From positions 1-22,639 of the forward strand of contig DATCSE010000348.1 of NCBI GenBank assembly GCA_036568605.1: a DNA stretch of 22,639 nucleotides, in the 5' to 3' direction. Below, in pieces: positions 1 to 7,448 of the stretch. How positions within the stretch are numbered: position 1 is the first letter of the stretch; every line of letters starts with the position of its first letter. The notes under the pieces are model-generated. The model was not told the origin of the DNA. It searched no databases and was given only the letters and a program-made list of their open reading frames with translations. The translations under genes and the position numbers were made by a program. This DNA is from DATCSE01 sp036568605 (GTDB taxonomy: Bacteria > Pseudomonadota > Gammaproteobacteria > Burkholderiales > Burkholderiaceae_C).

Positions 1-73
1 ATCGAAGCCTCGCCGCCGCCTTTGGGCACATGGTTTGCCACAACCGTCTTGATATGGACCACGGAGAACCACC

Positions 74-271
74 ATGGCGACCAAGTACGGGAACAAGGCC
101 AAGGAGAAAGTCGGCGCAGCGCTGCACGAAGAGAAGCGCGGCACGCTGAAGAGCGGCAAGTCGGGCAAGAAGGTCACGAGCCGCAAGCAGGCGATCGCGA
201 TCGGCTTGTCCGAAGCGCGCAAGGCGGGCGGCAAGGTGCCGCCGCCCAAGGCCAAGAGCAGCAAGAGCTGA
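74..271 (+). CDS. DUF6496 small basic protein
   Basis: A 65-residue, strongly basic protein rich in Lys, Gly and Ser. Its core, around residues 26-53, reads LKSGKSGKKVTSRKQAIAIG followed by LSEARKAGGK. I recognise this as the DUF6496 signature seen in many proteobacterial and soil-bacterial short proteins. No enzymatic motif, signal peptide or membrane segment is visible. The charge suggests nucleic-acid or polyanion binding, but that is inference and the function is unknown. The start is the ATG preceded by GGAG at 63-66 with seven bases of spacing. The next gene converges on it, with stops only 16 bp apart, so it is a single-gene unit from its left side as far as the window shows. Confidence 0.85.
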   Translation: MATKYGNKAKEKVGAALHEEKRGTLKSGKSGKKVTSRKQAIAIGLSEARKAGGKVPPPKAKSSKS

Positions 272-287
272 GCGCGGGCCCAGCGCT

Positions 288-1568
288 TCAGCCGGGCGCG
301 GCGCCCTGCGTCCCGGTGTAGACGGCGTACAGCGATTGGCTGGCCGCCATGAACAGGCGGTTGCGCTTGGGGCCGCCGAAGCAGACGTTCCCGCAGATCT
401 CGGGCAGCCGGATGCGCCCGATCAGCTTGCCTTGCGGCGTCCACACGGTCACGCCGCTGTAGCCGACGCTGCGCCCGGCATTGCTCGAGCACCAGAGGTT
501 GCCGTCGACATCGGCGCGCACGCCGTCAGGGCCGCACTTCACGCCGTCGATCATGAAGTCGCTGAACAGCTTGCCGTTGGCGAGCTTGTTATCCGAGCCG
601 ACGTCGAACACATACATGTTGCCCTTGCCGCCGGCGATCGTGTCGCCCGGCCCCTGGCCGGTGCTGACGACGTAGAGCTTCTTGAAGTCGGGCGAGAAGC
701 ACAGGCCGTTCGGATCGGGCACCAGGTCTTCGCCGGCCACCTGGGTCAGCGTGCCGCTCTTGTCGAGCCGGTACACCGCGGTCGGCAGCTCGCGCTTGTA
801 CGCGCCGATCTCGGGCGGCTGGCCCAGCTTGGGGTTCAGGCGTCCGGCCTTGTTGGCCGGCCCGCCAGACGCATCGACCGCGCCCTCGTAGAGCTGCGCA
901 CCGTACGGCGGATCGGTGAACCAGTAGCTGCCGTCCGGGTGCGGGACCACATCGTTCGGCGAATTGAGCCGCTTGCCGTTGAACGCGGACGCGAGAACGG
1001 TCACCGAGCCGTCGAGCTCATAGCGCACCAGGCGCCGTGTCAGGTGCTCGCACGAGAGTTGCCGGCCCTGGTAGTCGAACGTGTTGCCGTTGCTGTTGTT
1101 CGACGGCATGCGGAACACGCTGACGTGGCCGTCGTCCTCGCTCCAGCGCAGCTGGCGGTTGTTCGGGATGTCGCTCCAGACGAGGAAGCGGCCGACCGAG
1201 TTCCATGCCGGCCCTTCGGACCACAGCGCGCCGGTCCACAGCCGCTGGATAGGCGCGTTGGGCTGACGCAGGCCATCGAACAGCGGGTCGATGGTCAGCA
1301 CATCGGGATCGGTGAAGTAGGTGGTCGGCGCGCCGTTCGGGCCGAAGTCGCGCGGCGGCTGCGTGACCGTGCTGGGCGGTGCCGCCGGCCCGCCCGCTGC
1401 GCTCTGCTGCGGGTAGGCCCGGCGCGGCGTCGCCATCGCGGCGCCGACGGCCGCACCAATGCCTTGCAACAGGAAGCCGCGGCGACGCGTGTCGGTCCGG
1501 CCGTCGTTGTTGTTGTTCTCGTTGTTCTCGTTCTGGCTCGATCGCGGATCGAACGTTCCTCGCACCAT
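288..1568 (-). CDS. Tat-exported SMP-30/gluconolactonase-like protein
   Basis: A 426-residue beta-propeller hydrolase-like protein of the SMP-30/gluconolactonase/LRE family. Members hydrolyse sugar lactones or related esters using a divalent metal. The N-terminus carries a twin-arginine signal, TRRRGFLLQGIG at about residues 27-38, followed by a hydrophobic Ala/Gly stretch, so export as a folded protein is likely. Family landmarks are SEGPAWN (about 117-123, the metal-ligand Glu), LNSPNDVV, VPDPNGLCFSPD and GPDGVRADVDGNLW, which carry the Asn and Asp ligands. The region before the Tat motif is odd, with an Asn/Glu run at residues 12-21. The start is the ATG with a strong GGGAGGTG site just upstream. 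The substrate cannot be told from sequence. It is transcribed after the DUF3175 gene on the same strand with a 122-bp gap, so it probably has its own promoter. Confidence 0.88.
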   Translation of the reverse strand: MVRGTFDPRSSQNENNENNNNDGRTDTRRRGFLLQGIGAAVGAAMATPRRAYPQQSAAGGPAAPPSTVTQPPRDFGPNGAPTTYFTDPDVLTIDPLFDGLRQPNAPIQRLWTGALWSEGPAWNSVGRFLVWSDIPNNRQLRWSEDDGHVSVFRMPSNNSNGNTFDYQGRQLSCEHLTRRLVRYELDGSVTVLASAFNGKRLNSPNDVVPHPDGSYWFTDPPYGAQLYEGAVDASGGPANKAGRLNPKLGQPPEIGAYKRELPTAVYRLDKSGTLTQVAGEDLVPDPNGLCFSPDFKKLYVVSTGQGPGDTIAGGKGNMYVFDVGSDNKLANGKLFSDFMIDGVKCGPDGVRADVDGNLWCSSNAGRSVGYSGVTVWTPQGKLIGRIRLPEICGNVCFGGPKRNRLFMAASQSLYAVYTGTQGAAPG

Positions 1569-1690
1569 GACTCACCTCCCACACACGAACGCGTTGGACG
1601 AAGCTGGAGACCACGGGAATCGCCGCAGGGCGAGGCCGTGAGTCTGCACGCAAGTGAGGTGGTGAGGGTGTGTCGAAGCGTTACCCGCGC

Positions 1691-1999
1691 TCAATGACGG
1701 GGCGATTGCTGGGGTCGCTTGAACAACGCGCGCAGCTCGTCCTTTGCTTCGTCCAAGCGGCGCCGCTGCTGCGCCGGCAGCTTGTTGCCGGCGCGGTTCA
1801 CATAGAAGGTCAGCATCGACATCGCCGAGCGGAACGGCGAGCTCTTGCGGCGGCCGCTGCGCTCGGCCGAGCGCTTCAGCGAGCGCGCGATCTTCTTCGG
1901 GTCGTCCTGCGCGAACACGCCGTGCTCCAGGTCCAGCGCATCGCTGGTCTCGGTGACGTGGTGCGACCAGCGTCGTTCAGGCGGCTTGTTTCGAGGCAT
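1691..1999 (-). CDS. DUF3175 protein
   Basis: A 102-residue basic protein matching the DUF3175 family as I remember it. It has RWSHHVTETSDALDLEHGVF near the N-terminus, then DPKKIARSLKRSAERSGRRK, then SAMSMLTFYVNRAGNKL and a C-terminal Lys/Arg/Glu-rich helix. The family has no known function. The Arg/Lys clusters suggest binding to nucleic acid or acidic partners, but this is inference. No signal peptide or membrane segment is present. Its start codon lies 23 bp inside the end of the upstream alpha/beta hydrolase gene in another frame, so the two are very probably co-transcribed and coupled. It is the last gene of the DUF3182-hydrolase-DUF3175 unit. Confidence 0.87.
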   Translation of the reverse strand: MPRNKPPERRWSHHVTETSDALDLEHGVFAQDDPKKIARSLKRSAERSGRRKSSPFRSAMSMLTFYVNRAGNKLPAQQRRRLDEAKDELRALFKRPQQSPRH

Positions 2000-2801
2000 G
2001 CGGTGGCACCTCCGGCGTGGCGCTGGGTTCGGTCTTCGCGTCGTGCGCGACGACCGTGCCGGCCCGTGCGCCGGCCAGCATCTCCTGCAGCCAGTTGACG
2101 AGCACGGTGCTGTAGGCGCGCTGGTCGCGCTCGCCGGTCAGGCCGTGGTCCGCGCCGGCGAGGCAGCGATAGGTCAACGAGCGAGCCTTGCGGAACGCTT
2201 CGCGGTAGCTCGTCAGCACCGTCACCGGGATGATGTCGTCGTGCTCCGACTGGACGAGCAGCACGTCCCCTTCGAAGCTCTGGCACGCAGTCAAGGCCTT
2301 GTTGCCGGCGGCCGCGACGATGCTGCTGCGGTAGGTGGGCAGGTCCTGGTCGCGGTGCAGCTGCAGCTTGGGGACGTCCCACCCCGAATCGAGGTACAGC
2401 GCCGGCGCCCGCAGCGCGAGCCATTTGACCGGCCGCATCGTGCTCAGGATGGTCGCCAGGTAGCCGCCGTAGCTGCTGCCGACGACTGCGATCGCCGAGG
2501 CATCGACATGACGGCGCTTCACCAGCGTGTCGTACGCGGCGAGCACGTCGGCCAGGTTCAGCGCGCGCGAGACGGTCTCGAACTGGCGCCGCGTCTGCGC
2601 ATGGCCGCGCAGGTCGAAGGTCAGGCACATGCAGCCCAGCGCGGCGACTTCGCGGGCCCGTGCGAGGTACTGCTCCTGGCTGCCGCCCCAGCCGTGCACG
2701 AAGAGGACGCCGGGCACCAGCGTGCCCGGCGTGACCAGCGTGCCGGCGATGCGGTTCTCGCGGTCGATCTCGATCGAGACCGGTTCGTCATAGCTGCTCA
2801 C
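1977..2801 (-). CDS. alpha/beta hydrolase, dienelactone hydrolase/prolyl oligopeptidase-like
   Basis: A 274-residue alpha/beta hydrolase. Visible landmarks are the oxyanion strand-turn HGWGG (36-40), the nucleophile elbow GSSYGG with Ser110, a likely acid in SEHDDIIP (Asp188 or Asp189), and the catalytic His219 in GADHGLTG. The fold resembles the dipeptidyl-peptidase/acyl-peptide esterase group (family S9-like, DUF1749/BAAT-type). No signal peptide is seen, so it is probably cytosolic. I chose GTG at 2801 as start because AGGAGGTC lies about eight bases upstream and because GTGA makes a 4-bp overlap with the DUF3182 stop codon. A longer open frame continues upstream but lies entirely within DUF3182. 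The substrate is unknown. Coupling to an ATP-grasp-like protein suggests the two act on a shared ester or amide product. Confidence 0.85.
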   Translation of the reverse strand: MSSYDEPVSIEIDRENRIAGTLVTPGTLVPGVLFVHGWGGSQEQYLARAREVAALGCMCLTFDLRGHAQTRRQFETVSRALNLADVLAAYDTLVKRRHVDASAIAVVGSSYGGYLATILSTMRPVKWLALRAPALYLDSGWDVPKLQLHRDQDLPTYRSSIVAAAGNKALTACQSFEGDVLLVQSEHDDIIPVTVLTSYREAFRKARSLTYRCLAGADHGLTGERDQRAYSTVLVNWLQEMLAGARAGTVVAHDAKTEPSATPEVPPHASKQAA

Positions 2802-4024
2802 GCGGGCCGACCTCCTGAAGGGACTGGAACGAGCTGTGCCGAGCGGGCAGTCGGTCCGTCGATGTGGACCTGCGCATACTTGACCAGCCGCTCGCCGTGC
2901 CGGTCGACGCCGTCGAAGTGGACCGTTGCGCGAGCCGGCACCTGCTCGGCGCGATCGCCGTAGACCTCGCGCGTGCTCGCATGCACCATCGTCAGGCCCG
3001 GATCGTCGCGCAGCGCCTGCAGCGCGGCGATCTCGGCGCCGCTCGCGCCGCCGATGCGCCACGACTGCTCGAGCACGCCGGAGCGCCAGTGGCGCTCGTC
3101 GTCCACGCCCTGCACCACGTCGTAGTTGCAGCGCGACGCGAACAGGCCGGGGTAACAGGCGATCGCGGCGGCGTGGTAGTGCAGCGCCTGCACGACGGCG
3201 ATCCGCAGCTCGGGCTCCAGGTCGAGCTCGAGCAGCGTCTCGAAGCCGCCGCGCACGACCCGCAGGTCCGAACCGCCGTAGACCGTGTGGCCCTGGCCGT
3301 TGGTGGTCTGGTGCTGCGTGCCGACATACGCGGCTCTATGCTCGCCCACCTGCACGTGACCGATCGAGCAGGTCATCGCGTCGGTCAGGTTGCGTTCGAG
3401 GATCAGGCCCTCGGTGAGGTCGCTGGTCAGCCGGTCGAAGTAGGCCTTCAGCTCCAGCGCGTCGTGCACGACAGTCTGGCCCGCGCCGCCGACCGCACCG
3501 GCGTGCTTGAGCCGCACGCTGCCGTGCTCGAGCAGCTTCACCCCGGCGCTGAGTGCATTGGCGATGCTGAACGCGGTGTAGCCCGGCAGCACGACACTGC
3601 GGATCAGGTCGCCATGGTTGTGCGACCAGCCGTCGGGCGCGGTCGCGCCCGGCCCGACCAGCGTGTGCGTGATGACCTTGGTCTCGACGAACGCGCGCGG
3701 GACGACGCCGCCGAAGAAGTCGCCCAGCTCGCGTATGCCCAGGCGTTGCGCCAACTCCAGTCCGACCACGGTGTGGCTGGGCACCAGGTAGCGCGGGCTG
3801 TCGCCGGCACGCACGCAGGCGTCGATATCGTCGCCCGCGCAGTCCTTCGGCGCGCTGGCGCAGCCGAGCAGCCGGGCGATCGCTCCGGCAACGGCCGCCT
3901 TGGTCTGCAGGTCGTGGTCGTGCCGCGGCGTTCTGGGATCGCAGCGGTAGAACACCACCGAGGCGGGCCTTGCGGGCGCGTCGTGCGATTCAGGTTCGAA
4001 TTCGCGAACAAGCAGATCGGTCAC
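2798..4024 (-). CDS. DUF3182 protein, ATP-grasp-like
   Basis: A 408-residue protein recognised as DUF3182. No function is established for the family as far as I know. Several segments look like an ATP-grasp ligase: PGYTAFSI then RLKHAGAVGGAGQ (171-183) as a Gly-rich nucleotide loop after a Lys strand, GLILERNL (about 206-213, with Glu210) as the adenine-side hinge, and ASRCNYDVVQG (296-305) resembling the late Asn/Asp metal-binding motif. This resemblance is my inference. ATP-grasp enzymes join a carboxylate to an amine or thiol through an acyl-phosphate. The start is GTG with only a weak AGAGA upstream. It is the first gene of a three-gene minus-strand unit: its stop overlaps the hydrolase start. 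The divergent DUF1003 gene lies 212 bp away. Confidence 0.82.
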   Translation of the reverse strand: MTDLLVREFEPESHDAPARPASVVFYRCDPRTPRHDHDLQTKAAVAGAIARLLGCASAPKDCAGDDIDACVRAGDSPRYLVPSHTVVGLELAQRLGIRELGDFFGGVVPRAFVETKVITHTLVGPGATAPDGWSHNHGDLIRSVVLPGYTAFSIANALSAGVKLLEHGSVRLKHAGAVGGAGQTVVHDALELKAYFDRLTSDLTEGLILERNLTDAMTCSIGHVQVGEHRAAYVGTQHQTTNGQGHTVYGGSDLRVVRGGFETLLELDLEPELRIAVVQALHYHAAAIACYPGLFASRCNYDVVQGVDDERHWRSGVLEQSWRIGGASGAEIAALQALRDDPGLTMVHASTREVYGDRAEQVPARATVHFDGVDRHGERLVKYAQVHIDGPTARSAQLVPVPSGGRPA

Positions 4025-4236
4025 GTCGGTCTCTGATGCGTCTGGTAGCGCACAGTCTCGGGCGCCGGCGGGGCCGCGCGTGTAGGACGGGGGCGCACAC
4101 GCAGATCGGGCGGCGGCGCAAATGGCGGGGCGCGCGCTCGTGGCGCCGTCCTACGCGACGTTGCGCATGCGGCCGACGGCCTCGCAGCGGCGGGCGTCAT
4201 AGGCTGAAGCTCCTGTTGCACTCGCCGGGAGGCACG
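4025..4236. promoter_or_regulatory. divergent intergenic region with 9-bp inverted repeat
   Basis: This 212-bp gap separates divergently transcribed DUF3182 and DUF1003, so promoters for both should lie here. A perfect inverted repeat of GTAGGACGG (4082-4090) and CCGTCCTAC (4146-4154) brackets a GC-rich 55-bp segment. It could form a long hairpin or be a pair of regulator half-sites. I see no convincing -35/-10 pair. Confidence 0.35.
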
Positions 4237-4830
4237 ATGGCAAATCAATCGGCCGCGCGTGCCGAGTCGGGTCGTGCGGCGCACGACCGCCACGCACCTC
4301 GAACGGTCGACGAACTGCTGCGCAGCAACGTCGAGGCCATCCACCGGCTCGACGTCAAGGCGTTGCGCCCGGCGACGGCGACCGACCGGCTGGCCACGAG
4401 GGTCGAGCGCTTCGCCGGCAGCGCGACGTTCATCTGGCTGCACGTTGCGTGGTTCACCGTGTGGATCCTCGCGAACACCGTGCTGCCGGTGCGGCACTTC
4501 GACCCGTACCCGTTCACGTTCCTGACGCTGGTCGTCTCGCTGGAGGCGATCTTCCTGGCCGCCTTCATCCTGATGAGCCAGAACGTCAGCGCCCGCATGA
4601 GCGAACGGCGCGACCAGCTCGACCTGCAGATCAACCTGCTGTCCGAGCAGGAGAACACGAAGATGCTGAGGATGCTGGACAGCATCGCGAAGAAGGTCGG
4701 CGCGACCGACCAAGGCGATCCCAGCGTCAAGGTGCTCGAGCAGGCGACGCAGCCCGAGCAGCTCGCGCAGCAGATCGACCGCGTGATCGCCCGCGATGCG
4801 CGCGGCTCCCGGTCCGGGCGCGGCTCCTGA
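4237..4830 (+). CDS. DUF1003 membrane protein
   Basis: A 197-residue inner-membrane protein of the DUF1003 family. The pattern is typical: a soluble N-terminus with TATDRLATRVERFAGSATFI, a first helix around FIWLHVAWFTVWILANT (about 67-83), the FDPYPFTFLTLVVSLEA turn, a second helix around AIFLAAFILMSQN, then the Arg/Asp-rich MSERRDQLDLQINLLSEQE segment and a helical, probably coiled-coil cytosolic tail. No function is established for the family. The start at 4237 has GGGAGG five bases ahead. The open frame continues upstream but without family similarity. DUF421 follows seven bases after the stop codon, so the two are one transcript. Confidence 0.9.
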   Translation: MANQSAARAESGRAAHDRHAPRTVDELLRSNVEAIHRLDVKALRPATATDRLATRVERFAGSATFIWLHVAWFTVWILANTVLPVRHFDPYPFTFLTLVVSLEAIFLAAFILMSQNVSARMSERRDQLDLQINLLSEQENTKMLRMLDSIAKKVGATDQGDPSVKVLEQATQPEQLAQQIDRVIARDARGSRSGRGS

Positions 4831-4837
4831 GGCGGCG

Positions 4838-5374
4838 ATGGGCATCGCGAAGCTGCTGGCCGTCCACGTCTCGCCGCTCGAGCTGGTGCTGCGCGGCACG
4901 CTGATGTACTGGTTCCTGCTGCTGGTCTTCCGCTTCCTGCTGCGGCGCGATACCGGCTCGATCGGCGTGCCCGACATCCTGTTCATCGTGATCGTCGCCG
5001 ATGCGTCGCAGAACGCGATGGCGGGTGCCTACGACACCGTCGGCGAAGGTTGCATCCTGGTGGGCACGCTGGTCGCATGGAACTACCTGCTCGACTGGGG
5101 CAGCTATCGCTGGAGGGCGCTGCAGTGGCTCACGCAGGCGCCGCCGGTGCTGCTGGTGGACCGCGGACGCGTGCTCGGGCGCAACCTGCGCCGCGAGCTG
5201 ATGACGCGCGACGACTTGATGGCACAGCTGCGCCGCAACGGCATCGCTTCGCTCGATCAGGTGCGCCGGGCGACGATGGAGAGCGACGGCAAGGTCTCGT
5301 TCCTGACGTTCGACGACCATGACCCGCCTTCGGCCCGGCGCAGCGAGGCGCCGGATTCCGACCGAGGGATGTAA
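4838..5374 (+). CDS. DUF421 (YetF-type) membrane protein
   Basis: A 178-residue protein of the DUF421/YetF family. The N-terminal half has three hydrophobic segments (around VLRGTLMYWFLLLVFRFLL, VPDILFIVIVADASQNAM and GCILVGTLVAWNYLLDW). It is followed by the conserved cytosolic domain with PPVLLVDRGRVLGRNLRREL, MTRDDLMAQLRRNGI and the VRRATMESDGKVSFL strand. The DASQNAM motif is characteristic. The family is linked to membrane and spore-related stress in Firmicutes, with no defined reaction. I chose ATG at 4838, seven bases after the DUF1003 stop, with GAGG overlapping that stop. An ATG at 4796 would add 14 residues rich in Ala and Pro that lie inside DUF1003, and is less likely. Confidence 0.87.
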   Translation: MGIAKLLAVHVSPLELVLRGTLMYWFLLLVFRFLLRRDTGSIGVPDILFIVIVADASQNAMAGAYDTVGEGCILVGTLVAWNYLLDWGSYRWRALQWLTQAPPVLLVDRGRVLGRNLRRELMTRDDLMAQLRRNGIASLDQVRRATMESDGKVSFLTFDDHDPPSARRSEAPDSDRGM

Positions 5375-5430
5375 GCGCGCGCCGGCACACGCGATCGGCC
5401 TCGCGTCATGCGGCGCAGAATGCGCGCCTG

Positions 5431-5982
5431 ATGCTCGCGCTACCACGCCGGACCCGACGCAGCCTCGCAGCCGCCTTGCTCTGCGCGGCCGGCATGCCCT
5501 CTGCGCCGGCGCAGACCGCCGCCTCCGCGGACGAGCTGCACAACTGGTTCGACGATCCGTTCTTCGCGATCTCGTCGGCGATCGGCGACTGCCCGGTGCC
5601 GGCCGGCCCGTTCGTCGACGAAGCGGTGCGGCGCTCGCAAGCGCATCGCCGGGCCGAGAAGGGCACGACCTGCTGGCTCGCGCGCGAGCCCGATTGCGAG
5701 CGCTCGAATGCGTTCGGCTACGACCGCGAGATCGCGCTGTCGTTGCAGGCCGCGCTGCGCGAGCGCAACCCGTTTGCCGACACCAGCCTGTGGGTCACGG
5801 TGCAGGGCCGCATCGTCTACATCGAAGGCTGCGTCGCGCGGGCGGCGCAGGAGCCCGAGCTCGAGGCGTTTGTGCGCGCGCTGCCGCATGTGCAGCAGGC
5901 GATTGCGATCGTGCGCACCGATCCGGCCGCGCGGCCGCCTTACAGGCTGCGCGCCCCGCGAGACGCCGCGACCGCGCGCTGA
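5431..5982 (+). CDS. periplasmic BON-domain protein
   Basis: A 183-residue exported protein. The N-terminus has Arg residues followed by a hydrophobic stretch and an AQTAASA-type signal peptidase I site near residue 28. The middle contains several Cys residues (GDCPVP, GTTCWL, EPDCER) that may form disulfides. The C-terminal part, about residues 95-165, reads as a BON domain: IALSLQAAL, then WVTVQGRIVYIEGCV, then LEAFVRALPHVQQAIAIVRTD. BON domains attach proteins to phospholipid or outer-membrane surfaces in osmotic-shock and secretion proteins. It follows DUF421 by 56 bp without a clear ribosome site, so the start is moderately certain. Its last 43 bases overlap the end of the convergent small membrane-protein gene. 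Confidence 0.8.
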   Translation: MLALPRRTRRSLAAALLCAAGMPSAPAQTAASADELHNWFDDPFFAISSAIGDCPVPAGPFVDEAVRRSQAHRRAEKGTTCWLAREPDCERSNAFGYDREIALSLQAALRERNPFADTSLWVTVQGRIVYIEGCVARAAQEPELEAFVRALPHVQQAIAIVRTDPAARPPYRLRAPRDAATAR

Positions 5983-6197
5983 TCGGCGACGGCGCTGCGT
6001 GCCGTTGGCTTGCGCCTGACGGGCAGCCCCAGCACCACGCACAGCGAGGCCGGCACGCCCAGCCCGACCCACGAGACCCAGTCCCAGACGCCATCGCCGA
6101 TCAGCGCCGACAGCAGGCCGATGCTGCTGAGCAGCGCCAGCACGGCGGGCCAGCCCCAGACGCTGCGATGCAGCCGTGCGATCCGGCGCCGCATCAT
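5940..6197 (-). CDS. small two-helix membrane protein in iron-type operon
   Basis: An 85-residue protein with a basic N-terminus (MMRRRIARLHRSVWGW), two hydrophobic helices (around WPAVLALLSSIGLLSALIG and VSWVGLGVPASLCVVLGLPV) separated by a short DGVWDW turn, and a charged C-terminal tail. I do not recognise a named family. The start is set by an ATGA overlap with the PepSY stop codon, which indicates translational coupling. This makes it the last gene of the Fur-box operon. A plausible role is an accessory subunit of the PepSY membrane protein, as small partner proteins often accompany such genes, but that is inference. Its 3' end overlaps the convergent BON gene. Confidence 0.7.
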   Translation of the reverse strand: MMRRRIARLHRSVWGWPAVLALLSSIGLLSALIGDGVWDWVSWVGLGVPASLCVVLGLPVRRKPTARSAVADQRAVAASRGARSL

Positions 6198-7405
6198 CCG
6201 CGGGCTTCCGACGCGGCGAGCGGCACGCGTACCGCGCTCGTCGCGAGGCCGGCCTCGGCCATCACGTCGTCCAGCGGTTCCCCGGCCGTGCCGCTGCGCC
6301 GCCCGGCGCCGAGCGGCGGACCGCGCCGCGCCCACCACAGGTACAGCCCGCTGCCCAGCACGACGATGGTCACGACGTCCAGCACGGCCCAGATGATCTG
6401 CATCGGCATGCCGCCGTAGTCGCCGAAGTGCAGCGGCTGCGAGACCAGCAGCGCGGTCAGGTACCACGGCAGTTCGACGCTCGCGGTGATCTTCGCGGTC
6501 TGCGCATCGACCAGCACCGGCTTGAACAGGCGCGAGGTCAGCGGCGTGTCGCCGCGCATGAAGATCGCATAGTGGTGCGGGCTCGAGAACGCGGTGCCGG
6601 GGAATGCGACGAAGCCGAGCTTCATCGCCGCTTCGAGCTTCTCGGCCGATGCGACCGCCGTCTCCAGCGATGCGAAGGTGGTCGGCAGCGGTTGCTTCTG
6701 GTACGGCGCGAGCAGCGTCGAGAGCGTGTCGGCCTGCCAGTACTTGATCATCAGGTCGGCCCAGGTGTTGATCATCCCGGTCGCGCCGACGACGAACGCC
6801 CAGGTCAGCGTCACGATGCCGAGCAGGTTGTGCAGGTCCAGCCACTTGATCCGCGTCGAGCGCTCGCGCCGCACCTCGCCGAAGTCGAGCTTGCGCATGA
6901 ACGGCGCGTACAGCACCACGCCCGAGACGATCGCGAGCAGCAGCAAGAGGCCCATCAGCCCGAGGAACAGCTTGCCCGGGAGCCCGGCGAACAGGTCCAC
7001 GTGCAGCTTCAGCATCACGTACATGAAGCCCTCGTCGAACCTGGGCTGGGCGAGCACGGCGGCGGTGCGCGCGTCGACCGCGACGGTCTTCTGATGGTGA
7101 TCGTCGAGCGGCGTGTCGCCGACCGTCACGTACCAGAAGCTGTCGTCGTCCAGCTCGCGCGTGATGTACTGCGGCACCTTGCCGGGGTGCAAGGATTGCG
7201 CGGCCGCGAGCACGCGGTCCATGTCGGCACGCGGCGTGCCGCTCGGCATCGCCGGCGCTTCGACTTCGGTGCCGAGCAGGTGGCCGATCTCGTGGTGGAA
7301 GATCAGCGGCAGCCCGGTCAGGCACAGCAGCAGCATGAACAGCGTGCAGACGAGGCTGGTCCACTTGTGGATCCAGGCCCAGGCCTTGAGGCTGGCGGTG
7401 GTCAT
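6194..7405 (-). CDS. PepSY-associated transmembrane protein (PiuB/FpvG-like)
   Basis: A 403-residue inner-membrane protein of the PepSY-TM family. Helix 1 is around WTSLVCTLFMLLLCLTGLPL and is followed by the IFHHEIGHLLG motif. A long periplasmic PepSY-type region carries DRVLAAAQSLHPGKVPQYI. Helix 2 is FLGLMGLLLLLAIVSGVVLY, helix 3 is in LDLHNLLGIVTLTWAFVVGA, and the final helix is IIWAVLDVVTIVVLGSGLYLWW followed by Arg residues. The His residues at helix ends are typical of heme-coordinating reductase-like members. In Pseudomonas, relatives work in ferric-siderophore reduction (FpvG) or iron-starvation response (PiuB). I chose ATG at 7405 because MTTASLKAWAWIHKW is the usual family start. 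An upstream ATG at 7474 overlaps DUF2325 and has no ribosome site. It belongs to the Fur-box operon. Confidence 0.87.
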   Translation of the reverse strand: MTTASLKAWAWIHKWTSLVCTLFMLLLCLTGLPLIFHHEIGHLLGTEVEAPAMPSGTPRADMDRVLAAAQSLHPGKVPQYITRELDDDSFWYVTVGDTPLDDHHQKTVAVDARTAAVLAQPRFDEGFMYVMLKLHVDLFAGLPGKLFLGLMGLLLLLAIVSGVVLYAPFMRKLDFGEVRRERSTRIKWLDLHNLLGIVTLTWAFVVGATGMINTWADLMIKYWQADTLSTLLAPYQKQPLPTTFASLETAVASAEKLEAAMKLGFVAFPGTAFSSPHHYAIFMRGDTPLTSRLFKPVLVDAQTAKITASVELPWYLTALLVSQPLHFGDYGGMPMQIIWAVLDVVTIVVLGSGLYLWWARRGPPLGAGRRSGTAGEPLDDVMAEAGLATSAVRVPLAASEARG

Positions 7406-7446
7406 CACGCGCGCCACCCGGGCACGACGCGCAGCTTGTGGTTCAT
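7405..7446 (-). CDS. possible 13-codon bridging ORF
   Basis: A short frame, MNHKLRVVPGWRA, starts two bases after the DUF2325 stop codon and ends in a TGATG overlap with the PepSY start. A GAGAA stretch lies about nine bases upstream of its ATG. Its function may be to carry terminating ribosomes to the PepSY start, which has only a weak site of its own. It could also be chance, because 13 codons is short. Confidence 0.25.
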   Translation of the reverse strand: MNHKLRVVPGWRA

Positions 7447-7448
7447 CG

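Noticed and set aside
336..1697. A 453-codon plus-strand frame opposite the SMP-30 gene
   Set aside because: Ala/Arg/Val-rich shadow with no motifs, whereas the minus-strand frame has a Tat signal, family motifs and a strong ribosome site.
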